The notes beneath the pieces are model-generated. The model made no database searches. It had not been told where the DNA came from and was given only the letters and a program-made list of their open reading frames with translations. Of a DNA stretch of 64,000 bases, positions 14,091-28,822 are shown in pieces. The translations under genes were made by a program, and so were the position numbers. Position 1 is the first letter of the stretch. Each line of letters begins with the position of its first letter. Source of the stretch: Ptiloglossa arizonensis (lineage: Eukaryota > Arthropoda > Insecta > Hymenoptera > Colletidae); NCBI RefSeq assembly GCF_051014685.1, contig NW_027479761.1:1-64000 (forward strand). Reading direction: 5' to 3'.

Positions 14091-16466
14091 ACGTATACCC
14101 TATGACGTATAACGTATAACGTATATCGTATAGCGTATAACGTATAACGTATTACGTATAACGTATGACGTGTAACGTATAACGTATAACGTATGACGTA
14201 TAACGTATAACGTATAACGCATAACGTATAACCTATGACGTATAACGTATAACGTATAAAGTATAACGTATAACGTATAACGTATAACGTATAACGTATA
14301 ACGTATAACGTATAACGTATAACGTATAACGTATAACGTATAACGTATAACGTATGACGTATAACGTATAACGTATAACGTATAACGTATAACGTATAAC
14401 GTATCACGTATAACGTATAACGTATAACGTATAACGTATAACGTATAACGTATAACGTATAACGTATAACGTATATCGTAAAACGTATAACGTATAACGT
14501 ATAACGTATAACGTATAACGTATAACGTATAATGTATAACGTATACCGTATAACGTATAACGTAAAACGTATAACGCATAACGTATAACGTATAACGTAT
14601 AACGAATAACGTAAAACGTATAACGCATAACGTATATCGTATACCGTATAACGTAAAACGTATAACGTATAACGTATAACGTATAACGTACAACGTATAG
14701 CGTATAACGTATAACGTATAACGTATATCGTAAAACGTATAACGTATAACGTATAACGTATAACGTATAACGTAAAACGTATAACGCATAACGTATAACG
14801 TATACCGTATAACGTATAACGTATAACGTATAACGTATAAGGTATAACGTATAACGTATAACGTACAATGTATAACGTATAGCGTATGACGTAAAACGTA
14901 TAACGCATAACGTATAACGTATAACGTATAACGTATAACGTATAACGTATAACGTATAACGTATAACGTATAACGTATAAGGTATAACGTATAACGTATA
15001 ACGTATAACGTATAACGTATAACGTATAACGTATAACGTATAACGTATAACGTATAACGCATAACGTATAACGTATGACGTATAACGTATAACGTATAAC
15101 GTATAACGTATAACGTATAATGTATAACGTATAACGTATAACGTATAACGTATAACGTATAACGTATAACGTATAACGTATAACGTATAACGTAGAACGT
15201 ATAACATGTAACTTATAACGTATAACGTAGAACGTATAACATGTAACGTATAACGTATAACGTATAACGTATAACGTATAACGTATAACGTATAACGTAT
15301 AACGTATAACGTATAACGTTTAACGTATAACGTATAACGTATAACGTATAACGTATAAAGTATAACGTATAAGGTATAACGTATAACGTATAACGTATAA
15401 CGTATAACGTATAATGTATAACGTATACCGTATAACGTATAACGTAAAACGTATAACGCATAACGTATAACGTATAACGTATAACGAATAACGTAAAACG
15501 TATAACGCATAACGTATATCGTATACCGTATAACGTAAAACGTATAACGTATAACGTATAACGTATAACGTATAACGTATAACGTATAGCGTATAACGTA
15601 TAACGTATAACGTATATCGTAAAACGTATAACGTATAACGTATAACGTATAACGTATAACGTAAAACGTATAACGCATAACGTATAACGTATACCGTATA
15701 ACGTATAACGTATAACGTATAACGTATAAGGTATAACGTATAACGTATAACGTACAATGTATAACGTATAACGTATGACGTAAAACGTATAACGCATAAC
15801 GTATAACGTATAACGTATAACGTATAACGTATAACGTATAACGTATAACGTATAACGTATAACGTATAAGGTATAACGTATAACGTATAACGTATAACGT
15901 ATAACGTATAACGTATAACGTATAACGTATAACGTATAACGTATAACGCATAACGTATAACGTATGACGTATAACGTATAACGTATAACGTATAACGTAT
16001 AACGTATAATGTATAACGTATAACGTATAACGTATAACGTATAACGTATAACGTATAACGTATAACGTATAACGTATAACGTAGAACGTATAACATGTAA
16101 CTTATAACGTATAACGTAGAACGTATAACATGTAACGTATAACGTATAACGTATAACGTATAACGTATAACGTATAACGTATAACGTATAACGTATAACG
16201 TATAACGTTTAACGTATAACGTATAACGTATAACGTATAACGTATAAAGTATAACGTATAACGTATAACGTATAACGTATAACGTATAACGTATAACGTA
16301 TAACGTATAACGTATAACGTATAACGTATAACGTATATCGTAAAACGTATAACGTTTAACGTATAACGTATAACGTATAACGTATAACGTATAATGTATA
16401 ACGTATACCGTATAACGTATAACGTATAACGTATAACGTATAACGTATAACGTATAACGTATAACG

Positions 16467-16718
16467 TATCACGAATAACGTAAAACGTATAACGCATAAC
16501 GTATAACGTATAACGTGTAACGAAGAACGTATAACGAATGACGTAAAACGTATTACGTATTACATATTTCGTATAACGTATAACGTGTATCGTATAACTT
16601 ATGACGTATAACTTATAACGTATGACGTATAACGTATAACTTGTAACGAAAAACGTATAACGAATAACGTAAAACGTATGACGCATTACATATTACATAT
16701 AACGTATAACGCAAAACG
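16467..16718. repeat. Variant-dense 252-bp cassette, copy 1
   Basis: Exactly 36 monomer lengths, from TATCACGAATAACG to GCAAAACG, containing an unusually high share of non-consensus units: CGAAGAACG (16,521), GAATGACG, TATTACATATTTCG, GTGTATCG, AACTTATGACG, AACTTGTAACGAAAAACG and GCATTACATATTACATA. It stays in 7-bp register throughout. No gene or known motif is recognisable. Its value is as a marker for tracing duplications. Confidence 0.85.
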
Positions 16719-16897
16719 TATAACGTATAACGTATAACGTATAACGTATAACGTATAAAGTATAACGTATAACGTATAACGTATAACGTATAACGTATAA
16801 CGTATAACGTATAACGTATAACGTATAACGTTTAACGTATAACGTATAACGTATAACGTATAACGTATAACGTATAACGCATAACGTATAACCTATG

Positions 16898-17212
16898 ACG
16901 TATAACGTATAACGTATAACGTATAACGTATAACGTATAACGTATAACGTATAACGTATAACGTATAACGTATAACGTATAACGTATAACGTATAACGTA
17001 TAACGTATAACGTATAACGTATAACGTATAACGTATAACGTATAACGTATAACGTATAACGTATAACGTATAACGTATAACGTATAACGTATAACGTATA
17101 ACGTATAACGTATAACGTATAACGTATAACGTATAACGTATAACGTATAACGTATAACGTATAACGTATAACGTATAACGTATAACGTATAACGTATAAC
17201 GTATAACGTATA
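16898..17212. repeat. Longest perfect monomer tract noticed
   Basis: About 45 consecutive consensus monomers without a substitution, bounded on the left by CCTATGACG and on the right by TATATCGTAAAACG. Other perfect tracts near 250 bp lie at 21,483-21,738, 25,377-25,630 and 53,365-53,625. These are the most recently homogenised parts, or the places where an assembler is most likely to have changed copy number. Confidence 0.85.
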
Positions 17213-18349
17213 TCGTAAAACGTATAACGTATAACGTATAACGTATAACGTATAACGTATAACGTATAATGTATAACGTATACCGTATAACGTATAACGT
17301 AAAACGTATAACGCATAACGTATAACGTATAACGTATAACGAATAACGTAAAACGTATAACGCATAACGTATATCGTATACCGTATAACGTAAAACGTAT
17401 AACGTATAACGTATAACGTATAACGTATAACGTATAACGTATAGCGTATAACGTATAACGTATAACGTATATCGTAAAACGTATAACGTATAACGTATAA
17501 CGTATAACGTATAACGTAAAACGTATAACGCATAACGTATAACGTATACCGTATAACGTATAACGTATAACGTATAACGTATAAGGTATAACGTATAACG
17601 TATAACGTACAATGTATAACGTATAACGTATGACGTAAAACGTATAACGCATAACGTATAACGTATAACGTATAACGTATAACGTATAACGTATAACGTA
17701 TAACGTATAACGTATAACGTATAACGTATAAGGTATAACGTATAACGTATAACGTATAACGTATAACGCATAACGTATAACGTATAACGTATAACGTATA
17801 ACGTATAACGTATAACGCATAACGTATAACGTATGACGTATAACGTATAACGTATAACGTATAACGTATAACGTATAATGTATAACGTATAACGTATAAC
17901 GTATAACGTATAACGTATAACGTATAACGTATAACGTATAACGTATAACGTAGAACGTATAACATGTAACTTATAACGTATAACGTAGAACGTATAACAT
18001 GTAACGTATAACGTATAACGTATAACTTATAACGTATAACGTATAACGTATAACGTATAACGTATAACGTATAACGTTTAACGTATAACGTATAACGTAT
18101 AACGTATAACGTATAACGTATAAAGTGTAACGTATAACGTATAACGTATAACGTATAACGTATAACGTATAACGTATAACGTATAACGTATAACGTATAA
18201 CGTATAACGTATATCGTAAAACGTATAACGTATAACGTATAACGTATAACGTATAACGTATAACGTATAACGTATAATGTATAACGTATACCGTATAACG
18301 TATAACGTATAACGTATAACGTATAACGTATAACGTATAACGTATAACG

Positions 18350-18601
18350 TATCGCGAATAACGTAAAACGTATAACGCATAACGTATAACGTATAACGTG
18401 TAACGAAGAACGTATAACGAATGACGTAAAACGTATTACGTATTACATATTTCGTATAACGTATAACGTGTATCGTATAACTTATGACGTATAACTTATA
18501 ACGTATGACGTATAACGTATAACTTGTAACGAAAAACGTGTAACGAATAACGTAAAACGTATGACGCATTACATATTACATATAACGTATAACGCAAAAC
18601 G
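18350..18601. repeat. Variant-dense cassette, copy 2
   Basis: Matches copy 1 at +1,883 bp. It differs by TATCGCG instead of TATCACG at its left edge and by AAAAACGTGTAACG instead of AAAAACGTATAACG. Both differences are shared with copies 3 and 4 only, so these three form one lineage. Confidence 0.85.
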
Positions 18602-18916
18602 TATAACGTATAACGTATAACGTATAACGTATAACGTATAACGTTTAACGTATAACGTATAACGTATAACGTATAACGTATAACGTATAAAGTGTAACGT
18701 ATAACGTATAACGTATAACGTATAACGTATAACGTATAACGTATAACGTATAACGTATAACGTATAACGTATAACGTATATCGTAAAACGTATAACGTAT
18801 AACGTATAACGTATAACGTATAACGTATAACGTATAACGTATAATGTATAACGTATACCGTATAACGTATAACGTATAACGTATAACGTATAACGTATAA
18901 CGTATAACGTATAACG

Positions 18917-19168
18917 TATCGCGAATAACGTAAAACGTATAACGCATAACGTATAACGTATAACGTGTAACGAAGAACGTATAACGAATGACGTAAAACG
19001 TATTACGTATTACATATTTCGTATAACGTATAACGTGTATCGTATAACTTATGACGTATAACTTATAACGTATGACGTATAACGTATAACTTGTAACGAA
19101 AAACGTGTAACGAATAACGTAAAACGTATGACGCATTACATATTACATATAACGTATAACGCAAAACG
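18917..19168. repeat. Variant-dense cassette, copy 3
   Basis: Lies 567 bp after copy 2 and shares its private variants TATCGCG and AAAAACGTGTAACG. Part of the second unit of the 567-bp tandem duplication. Confidence 0.85.
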
Positions 19169-19427
19169 TATAACGTATAACGTATAACGTATAACGTATA
19201 ACGTATAAAGTATAACGTATAACGTATAACGTATAACGTATAACGTATAACGTATAACGTATAACGTATAACGTATAACGTATAACGTATAACGTATAAC
19301 GTATAACGTATAACGTATAACGTATAACGTATAACGTATAACGTATAACCTATGACGTATAACGTATAACGTATAACGTATAACGTATAACGTATAACGT
19401 ATAACGTATAACGTATAACGTATAACG

Positions 19428-19679
19428 TATCGCGAATAACGTAAAACGTATAACGCATAACGTATAACGTATAACGTGTAACGAAGAACGTATAACGAAT
19501 GACGTAAAACGTATTACGTATTACATATTTCGTATAACGTATAACGTGTATCGTATAACTTATGACGTATAACTTATAACGTATGACGTATAACGTATAA
19601 CTTGTAACGAAAAACGTGTAACGAATAACGTAAAACGTATGACGCATTACATATTACATATAACGTATAACGCAAAACG
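19428..19679. repeat. Variant-dense cassette, copy 4
   Basis: Lies 511 bp (73 monomers) after copy 3 and carries the same private variants. Its upstream flank differs: the TATATCGTAAAACG and TACCG units of copies 2 and 3 are missing and a CCTATGACG unit (about 19,348) is present, so the left part of the 567-bp block has been exchanged. Confidence 0.85.
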
Positions 19680-21044
19680 TATAACGTATAACGTATAACG
19701 TATAACGTATAACGTATAAAGTATAACGTATAACGTATAACGTATAACGTATAACGTATAACGTATAACGTATAACGTATAACGTATAACGTATAACGTA
19801 TAACGTATAACGTATAACGTATAACGTATAACGTATAACGTATAACGTATAACGTATAACCTATGACGTATAACGTATAACGTATAACGTATAACGTATA
19901 ACGTATAACGTATAACGTATATCGTAAAACGTATAACGTATAACGTATAACGTATAACGTATAACGTATAACGTATAATGTATAACGTATACCGTATAAC
20001 GTATAACGTAAAACGTATAACGCATAACGTATAACGTATAACGTATAACGAATAACGTAAAACGTATAACGCATAACGTATATCGTATACCGTATAACGT
20101 AAAACGTATAACGTATAACGTATAACGTATAACGTATAACGTATAACGTATAACGTATAGCGTATAACGTATAACGTATAACGTATATCGTAAAACGTAT
20201 AACGTATAACGTATAACGTATAACGTATAACGTAAAACGTATAACGCATAACGTATAACGTATACCGTATAACGTATAACGTATAACGTATAACGTATAA
20301 GGTATAACGTATAACGTATAACGTACAATGTATAACGTATAACGTATGACGTAAAACGTATAACGCATAACGTATAACGTATAACGTATAACGTATAACG
20401 TATAACGTATAACGTATAACGTATAACGTATAACGTATAACGTATAACGTATAAGGTATAACGTATAACGTATAACGTATAACGTATAACGTATAACGTA
20501 TAACGTATAACGTATAACGTATAACGTATAACGCATAACGTATAACGTATGACGTATAACGTATAACGTATAACGTATAACGTATAACGTATAATGTATA
20601 ACGTATAACGTATAACGTATAACGTATAACGTATAACGTATAACGTATAACGTATAACGTATAACGTAGAACGTATAACATGTAACTTATAACGTATAAC
20701 GTAGAACGTATAACATGTAACGTATAACGTATAACGTATAACTTATAACGTATAACGTATAACGTATAACGTATAACGTATAACGTATAACGTTTAACGT
20801 ATAACGTATAACGTATAACGTATAACGTATAAAGTATAACGTATAACGTATAACGTATAACGTATAACGTATAACGTATAACGTATAACGTATAACGTAT
20901 AACGTATAACGTATATCGTAAAACGTATAACGTATAACGTATAACGTATAACGTATAACGTATAACGTATAATGTATAACGTATACCGTATAACGTATAA
21001 CGTATAACGTATAACGTATAACGTATAACGTATAACGTATAACG

Positions 21045-21296
21045 TATCACGAATAACGTAAAACGTATAACGCATAACGTATAACGTATAACGTGTAACG
21101 AAGAACGTATAACGAATGACGTAAAACGTATTACGTATTCCATATTTCGTATAACGTATAACGTGTATCGTATAACTTATGACGTATAACTTATAACGTA
21201 TGACGTATAACGTATAACTTGTAACGAAAAACGTATAACGAATAACGTAAAACGTATGACGCATTACATATTACATATAACGTATAACGCAAAACG
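21045..21296. repeat. Variant-dense cassette, copy 5
   Basis: Lies 1,617 bp after copy 4 and has the copy-1 type TATCACG and AAAAACGTATAACG. It has one private change, TATTCCATATTTCG near 21,137, where the others have TATTACATATTTCG. Confidence 0.85.
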
Positions 21297-22026
21297 TATA
21301 ACGTATAACGTATAACGTATAACGTATAACGTATAAAGTATAACGTATAACGTATAACGTATAACGTATAACGTATAACGTATAACGTATAACGTATAAC
21401 GTATAACGTTTAACGTATAACGTATAACGTATAACGTATAACGTATAACGTATAACGTATAACGCATAACGTATAACCTATGACGTATAACGTATAACGT
21501 ATAACGTATAACGTATAACGTATAACGTATAACGTATAACGTATAACGTATAACGTATAACGTATAACGTATAACGTATAACGTATAACGTATAACGTAT
21601 AACGTATAACGTATAACGTATAACGTATAACGTATAACGTATAACGTATAACGTATAACGTATAACGTATAACGTATAACGTATAACGTATAACGTATAA
21701 CGTATAACGTATAACGTATAACGTATAACGTATAACGTTTAACGTATAACGTATAACGTATAACGTATAACGTATAACGTATATCGTATAACGTATAACG
21801 TATAACGTATTACGTATAACGTATAACGTATAACGTATAACGTATAACGTGTAACGTATAACGTATAACGTATAACGTAAAACGTATAACGCATAACGTA
21901 TAACGTATAACGTATAACGTATAACGTATAACGTATAACGTATAACGTATAACGTATCACGAATAACGTAAAACGCATAACGTATATCGTACACCGTATA
22001 ACGTATAGCGTATAATGTATACCGTA

Positions 22027-24154
22027 TCACGTATAATGTATTACGAATAACGTGTAACGTATAACGTGTAACGTATAACGTGTAACGTAAAACGTATAAC
22101 GTAGAACGTATAACGTATTTATAACGTATATCGTAAAACGTATAACGTATAACGTATAACGTATAACGTATAACGTATAACGTATAACATATAACGTATA
22201 ACGTATAACGTATAACGTATAACGTATAAAGAATAACGTATAACGTATAACGTATAACCTATAACGTATAACGTATAACGTATAACGTATAACGTATAAC
22301 GTATAACGTATAACGCCTAACGAATAACGTATAACGTATAACCTATGACGTATAACGTATAACGTATAACGTATAACGTATAACGTATAACGAATAACGT
22401 AAAACGTATAACGCATAACGTATTATATAACGTATAACGTATAACGTATAACGTATAACGTATAACCTATAACGTATAACGTATAACGTATAACGTATAA
22501 CGTATAACGTATAACGTATAACGTATAACGAATAACGTAAAACGTATAACGCATAACGTATAACGTATAACGTATTACGTATAACGTATAACGTATAACG
22601 TAAAACGTATAACGTATAACGTATAACGTATAACGTATAACGTATAACGTATAACGTATAGCGTATAACGTATAACGTATAACGTATCACGAATAACGTA
22701 AAACGCATAACGTATATCGTACACCGTATAACGTATAGCGTATAACGTATACCGTATCACGTATAATGTATTACGAATAACGTGTAACGTATAACGTGTA
22801 ACGTATAACGTGTAACGTAAAACGTATAACGTATAACGTATAACGTATAACGTATAACGTATAACGTATAACGCATAACGAATAACGTAAAACGTATACC
22901 CTATGACGTATAACGTATAACGTATATCGTATAACGTATAACGTATAACGTATTACGTATAACGTATGACGTGTAACGTATAACGTATAACGTATAACGT
23001 ATAACGTATAACGTATAACGCATAACGTATAACCTATGACGTATAACGTATAACGTATAACGTATAACGTATAACGTATAACGTATAACGTATAACGTAT
23101 AACGTATAACGTATAACGTATAACGTATAACGTATAACGTATAACGTATAACGTATAACGTATAACGTATAACGTATAACGTATAACGTTTAACGTATAA
23201 CGTATAACGTTTAACGTATAACGTATAAAGTATAACGTATAACGTATAACGTATAACGTATAACGTATAACGTATAACGTATAACGATAACGTATAACGT
23301 ATAACGTATAACGTATAACGTATAACGTATAACGTATAACGTATAACGTATCACGAATAACGTAAAACGCATAACGTATATCGTACACCGTATAACGTAT
23401 AGCGTATAATGTATACCGTATCACGTATAATGTATTACGAATAACGTGTAACGTATAACGTGTAACGTATAACGTGTAACGTAAAACGTATAACGTAGAA
23501 CGTATAACGTATTTATAACGTATATCGTAAAACGTATAACGTATAACGTATAACGTATAACGTATAACGTATAACGTATAACATATAACGTATAACGTAT
23601 AACGTATAACGTATAACGTATAAAGAATAACGTATAACGTATAACGTATAACCTATAACGTATAACGTATAACGTATAACGTATAACGTATAACGTATAA
23701 CGTATAACGCCTAACGAATAACGTATAACGTATAACCTATGACGTATAACGTATAACGTATAACGTATAACGTATAACGTATAACGAATAACGTAAAACG
23801 TATAACGCATAACGTATTATATAACGTATAACGTATAACGTATAACGTATAACGTATAACCTATAACGTATAACGTATAACGTATAACGTATAACGTATA
23901 ACGTATAACGTATAACGTATAACGAATAACGTAAAACGTATAACGCATAACGTATAACGTATAACGTATTACGTATAACGTATAACGTATAACGTAAAAC
24001 GTATAACGTATAACGTATAACGTATAACGTATAACGTATAACGTATAACGTATAGCGTATAACGTATAACGTATAACGTATCACGAATAACGTAAAACGC
24101 ATAACGTATATCGTACACCGTATAACGTATAGCGTATAACGTATACCGTATCAC
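22027..24154. repeat. Two copies of a 1,394-bp block at the left of domain D
   Basis: The stretch 22,027-22,760 reappears at 23,421-24,154 with the same variants in the same order, including the TATTTATAA break (about 22,116 and 23,510), AAAGAATAACG and TATTATATAACG. The offset 1,394 is 199 monomers plus one base, so the copies sit one base out of phase. This is accounted for by the non-7-bp units inside the block, including a CGATAA near 23,284. Confidence 0.8.
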
Positions 24155-27100
24155 GTATAATGTATTACGAATAACGTGTAACGTATAACGTGTAACGTAT
24201 AACGTGTAACGTAAAACGTATAACGTATAACGTATAACGTATAACGTATAACGTATAACGCATAACGAATAACGTAAAACGTATACCCTATGACGTATAA
24301 CGTATAACGTATATCGTATAACGTATAACGTATAACGTATTACGTATAACGTATGACGTGTAACGTATAACGTATAACGTATAACGTATAACGTATAACG
24401 TATAACGCATAACGTATAACCTATGACGTATAACGTATAACGTATAACGTATAACGTATAACGTATAACGTATAACGTATAACGTATAACGTATAACGTA
24501 TAACGTATAACGTATAACGTATAACGTATAACGTATAACGTATAACGTATAACGTATAACGTATAACGTATAACGTTTAACGTATAACGTATAACGTTTA
24601 ACGTATAACGTATAAAGTATAACGTATAACGTATAACGTATAACGTATAACGTATAACGTATAACGATAACGTATAACGTATAACGTATAACGTATAACG
24701 TATAACGTTTAACGTATAACGTATAACGTATAACGTATAACGTATAAAGTATAACGTATAACGTATAACGTCTAACGTATAACGTATAACGTATAACGTA
24801 TAACGTATAACGTATAACGTATAACGTATAACGTATAACGTATAACGTATAACGTATAACGTATAACGTATAACGTATAACGTATAACGTATAACGTATA
24901 ACGTATAACGTATAACGTATAACGTATAACGTTTAACGTATAACGTATAACGTATAACGTATAACGTATAACGTATAACGTATAACGTATAACGTAAAAC
25001 GTATAACGCATAACGTATAACGTATAACGTATAACGTATAACGTATAACGTATAACGTATAACGTATCACGAATAACGTAAAACGCATAACGTATATCGT
25101 ACACCGTATAACGTATAGCGTATAATGTATACCGTATCACGTATAATGTATTACGAATAACGTGTAACGTATAACGTGTAACGTATAACGTGTAACGTAA
25201 AACGTATAATGTAGAACGTATAACGTATTTATAACGTATATCGTAAAACGTATAACGTATAACGTATAACGTATAACGTATAACGTATAACGTATAACAT
25301 ATAACGTATAACGTATAACGTATAACGTATAACGTATAACGTATAAAGTATAACGTATAACGTATAACGTATAACCTATAACGTATAACGTATAACGTAT
25401 AACGTATAACGTATAACGTATAACGTATAACGTATAACGTATAACGTATAACGTATAACGTATAACGTATAACGTATAACGTATAACGTATAACGTATAA
25501 CGTATAACGTATAACGTATAACGTATAACGTATAACGTATAACGTATAACGTATAACGTATAACGTATAACGTATAACGTATAACGTATAACGTATAACG
25601 TATAACGTATAACGTATAACGTATAACGTACAGCGTATACCGTATCACGTATAATGTATTACGAATAACGTGTAACGTATAACGTATAACGTATAACGTA
25701 TAACGTATAACGTATAACGTATAATGTATAACGTATAACGTATAACGTATAACCTATGACGTATAACGTATAACGTATAACGTATAACGTATCACGAATA
25801 ACGTAAAACGCATAACGTATATCGTATACCGTATAACGTATAACGTATAACGTATAACGTATAACGTATAACGTATAACGTATAACATATAACGCATAAC
25901 GTATATCGTATACCGTATAACGTATAACGTATAACGTATAACGTATAACGTATAACGTATAACGTATAACGTATAACGTATAACGTATAACGTATAACGT
26001 ATAACGCCTAACGAATAACGTGTAACGTATAACCTATGACGTATAACGTATAACGTATAACGTATCACGTATATCGTATAACGTATAACGTATAACGTAT
26101 AACGTATTACGTATAACGTATAACGTATAACGTATTACGTATAACGTATAACGTATAACGTATAACGTATAACGTATAACGTATCACGAATAACGTAAAA
26201 CGCATAACGTATATCGTATACCGTATAACGTATAACGTATAACGTATAACGTATAACGTATATCGTATAACATATAACGTATAACGTATAACGTATAACA
26301 TATAACGCATAACGTATATCGTATACCGTATAACGTATAACGTATAACGTATAACGTGTAACGTATGACGTATAACGTATAACGTATAACGTATAACGTA
26401 TAACGTATAACGTATAACGTATAACGTCTAACGTATAACGTATAACGTAGAACGTATAACGTATAACGTATAACGTATAACGTATAACGTATAACGTATA
26501 ACGTATAACATATAACGTATAACGTATAACGTATAACATATAACGCATAACGTATATCGTATACCGTATAAGGTATAACGTATAACGTATAACGTATAAC
26601 GTATGACGTATAACGTATAACGTATAAAGTATAACGTATAACGTATAACGTATAACGTATAACGTCTAACGTATAACGTATAACGTATAACGTATAACGT
26701 ATAACGTATAACGTATAACGTATAACGTATAACGTATAACGTATAACGTATAACGTATAACGTATAACGTATAACGTATAACGTATAACGCCTAACGAAT
26801 AACGTATAACGTATAACCTATGACGTATAACGTATAACGTATAACGTATAACGTATATCGTATAACGTATAACGTATAACGTATTACGTATAACGTATAA
26901 CGTATAACGTATAACGTATAACGTATAACGTATAACGTATAACGTATCACGAATAACGTAAAACGCATAACGTATATCGTATACCGTATAATGTATAACG
27001 TATAACGTATAACGTATAACGTATAACGCATAACGAATAACGTATAACGTATAACCTATGACGTATAACGTATAACGTATAACGTATAACATATAACGCA

Positions 27101-28691
27101 TAACGTATATCGTATACCGTATAACGTATAACGTATAACGTATAACGTATAACGTATAACGTATAACGTATAACGTATAACGTACAACGTATAACGTATA
27201 ACGTATAACGTATAACGTCTAACGAATAACGTGTAACGTATAACCTATGACGTATAACGTATAACGTATAACGTATCACGTATATCGTATAACGTATAAC
27301 GTATAACGTATATCGTATAACGTATAACGTATAACGTATTACGTATAACGTATAACGTATAACGTATAACGTATAACGTATAACGTATCACGAATAACGT
27401 AAAACGCATAACGTATATCGTATACCGTATAATGTATAACGTATAACGTATAACGTATAACGTATAACGCATAACGAATAACGTATAACGTATAACCTAT
27501 GACGTATAACGTATAACGTATAACGTATAACATATAACGCATAACGTATATCGTATACCGTATAACGTATAACGTATAACGTATAACGTATAACGTATAA
27601 CGTATAACGTATAACGTATAACGTACAACGTATAACGTATAACGTATAACGTATAACGTCTAACGAATAACGTGTAACGTATAACCTATGACGTATAACG
27701 TATAACGTATAACGTATCACGTATATCGTATAACGTATAACGTATAACGTATTACGTATAACGTATAACGTATAACGTATTACGTATAACGTATAACGTA
27801 TAACGTATAACGTATAACGTATAACGTATAACGTATAACGTATCACGAATAACATAAAACGCATAACGAATATCGTATACCGTATAACGTAAAACGTATA
27901 ACGTATAACGTATAACGTATAACGTATAACGTATAACATATAACGCATAACGTATATCGTATACCGTATAACGTATAACGTATAACGTATAACGTATAAC
28001 GTATGACGTATAACGTATAACGTATGACGTATAACGTATAACGTATAACGTATAACGCATAACAAATAACGTATAACGTATAACCTATGACGTATAACGT
28101 ATAACGTATAACGTATAACATATAACGCATAACGTAAATCGTATACCGTATAACGTATAACGTATAACGTATAACGTATAACGTATAACGTATAACGCCT
28201 AACGAATAACGTATAACGTATAACATATAACGTATAACGTATAACGTATAACGTATAACGTATAAAGAATAACGTATAACGTATAACGTATAACCTATAA
28301 CGTATAACGTATAACGTATAACGTATAACGTATAACGTATAACGTATAACGCCTAACGAATAACGTATAACGTATAACCTATGACGTATAACGTATAACG
28401 TATAACGTATAACGTATAACGTATAACGAATAACGTAAAACGTATAACGCATAACGTATTATATAACGTATAACGTATAACGTATAACGTATAACGTATA
28501 ACGTATAACGCCTAACGAATAACGTATAACGTATAACATATAACGTATAACGTATAACGTATAACGTATAACGTATAAAGAATAACGTATAACGTATAAC
28601 GTATAACCTATAACGTATAACGTATAACGTATAACGTATAACGTATAACGTATAACGTATAACGCCTAACGAATAACGTATAACGTATAAC
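23737..28691. repeat. Super-repeat copy D1
   Basis: Longest of the three copies, about 4,955 bp. It contains GTACACCG at 24,113 and 25,099, the TATTTATAA break near 25,227, GTACAGCG at 25,628, and a right portion of CGCCTAA, TATCACG and TATATCGTATACCG units. About 0.93 kb in its right half (within roughly 26.6-27.5 kb) has no counterpart in D2; 938 bp is 134 monomers. Confidence 0.75.
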
Positions 28692-28822
28692 CTATGACGT
28701 ATAACGTATAACGTATAACGTATAACGTATAACGTATAACGAATAACGTAAAACGTATAACGCATAACGTATTATATAACGTATAACGTATAACGTATAA
28801 CGTATAACGTATAACCTATAAC
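28197..28822. repeat. 313-bp tandem pair
   Basis: CGCCTAACGAATAACG followed by ACATATAACG, AAAGAATAACG, CCTATAACG, a second CGCCTAACG and TATTATATAACG occurs twice in direct succession, starting at 28,197 and 28,510. The 313-bp length is 44 monomers plus 5 bases, equal to the 5-bp excess of its TATTATATAA unit. The same pair recurs in D2 at 32,214 and 32,527. Confidence 0.8.

Larger units (their letters stand above)
18077..19210. repeat. 567-bp tandem duplication carrying the cassette
   Basis: Two adjacent copies, 18,077-18,643 and 18,644-19,210, each 81 monomers long. TTTAACG marks each start, AAAGTGTAACG follows, then TATATCGTAAAACG, TAATG, TACCG and the 252-bp cassette. I found no clear difference between them on reading the variant positions, apart from the right edge, where the second copy passes into the next block. 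This is a recent in-register tandem duplication. Confidence 0.8.
14091..21482. repeat. Domain C: HOR marked by GTACAATG and a variant-dense cassette
   Basis: GTACAATG followed by TATGACGTAAAACG occurs at 14,863, 15,752, 17,607 and 20,323, with an earlier relative at 11,149 in domain B and a later one at 37,317. Each is surrounded by the same ordered variants: TATATCGTAAAACG, TAATGTATAACG, TACCG, GAATAACG and AAGGTATAACG. Four copies in this domain and one in C-prime are followed or replaced by the 252-bp cassette listed separately. Copies are 0.9-2.7 kb apart, so the domain is an irregular HOR with partial duplications. Confidence 0.75.

Noticed and set aside
16467..16718. The variant-dense 252-bp cassette as an inserted transposon or small gene
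   Set aside because: It keeps the 7-bp register exactly, every unit is one to three changes from CGTATAA, and there are no terminal repeats, target duplications or separate composition. It is diverged satellite.
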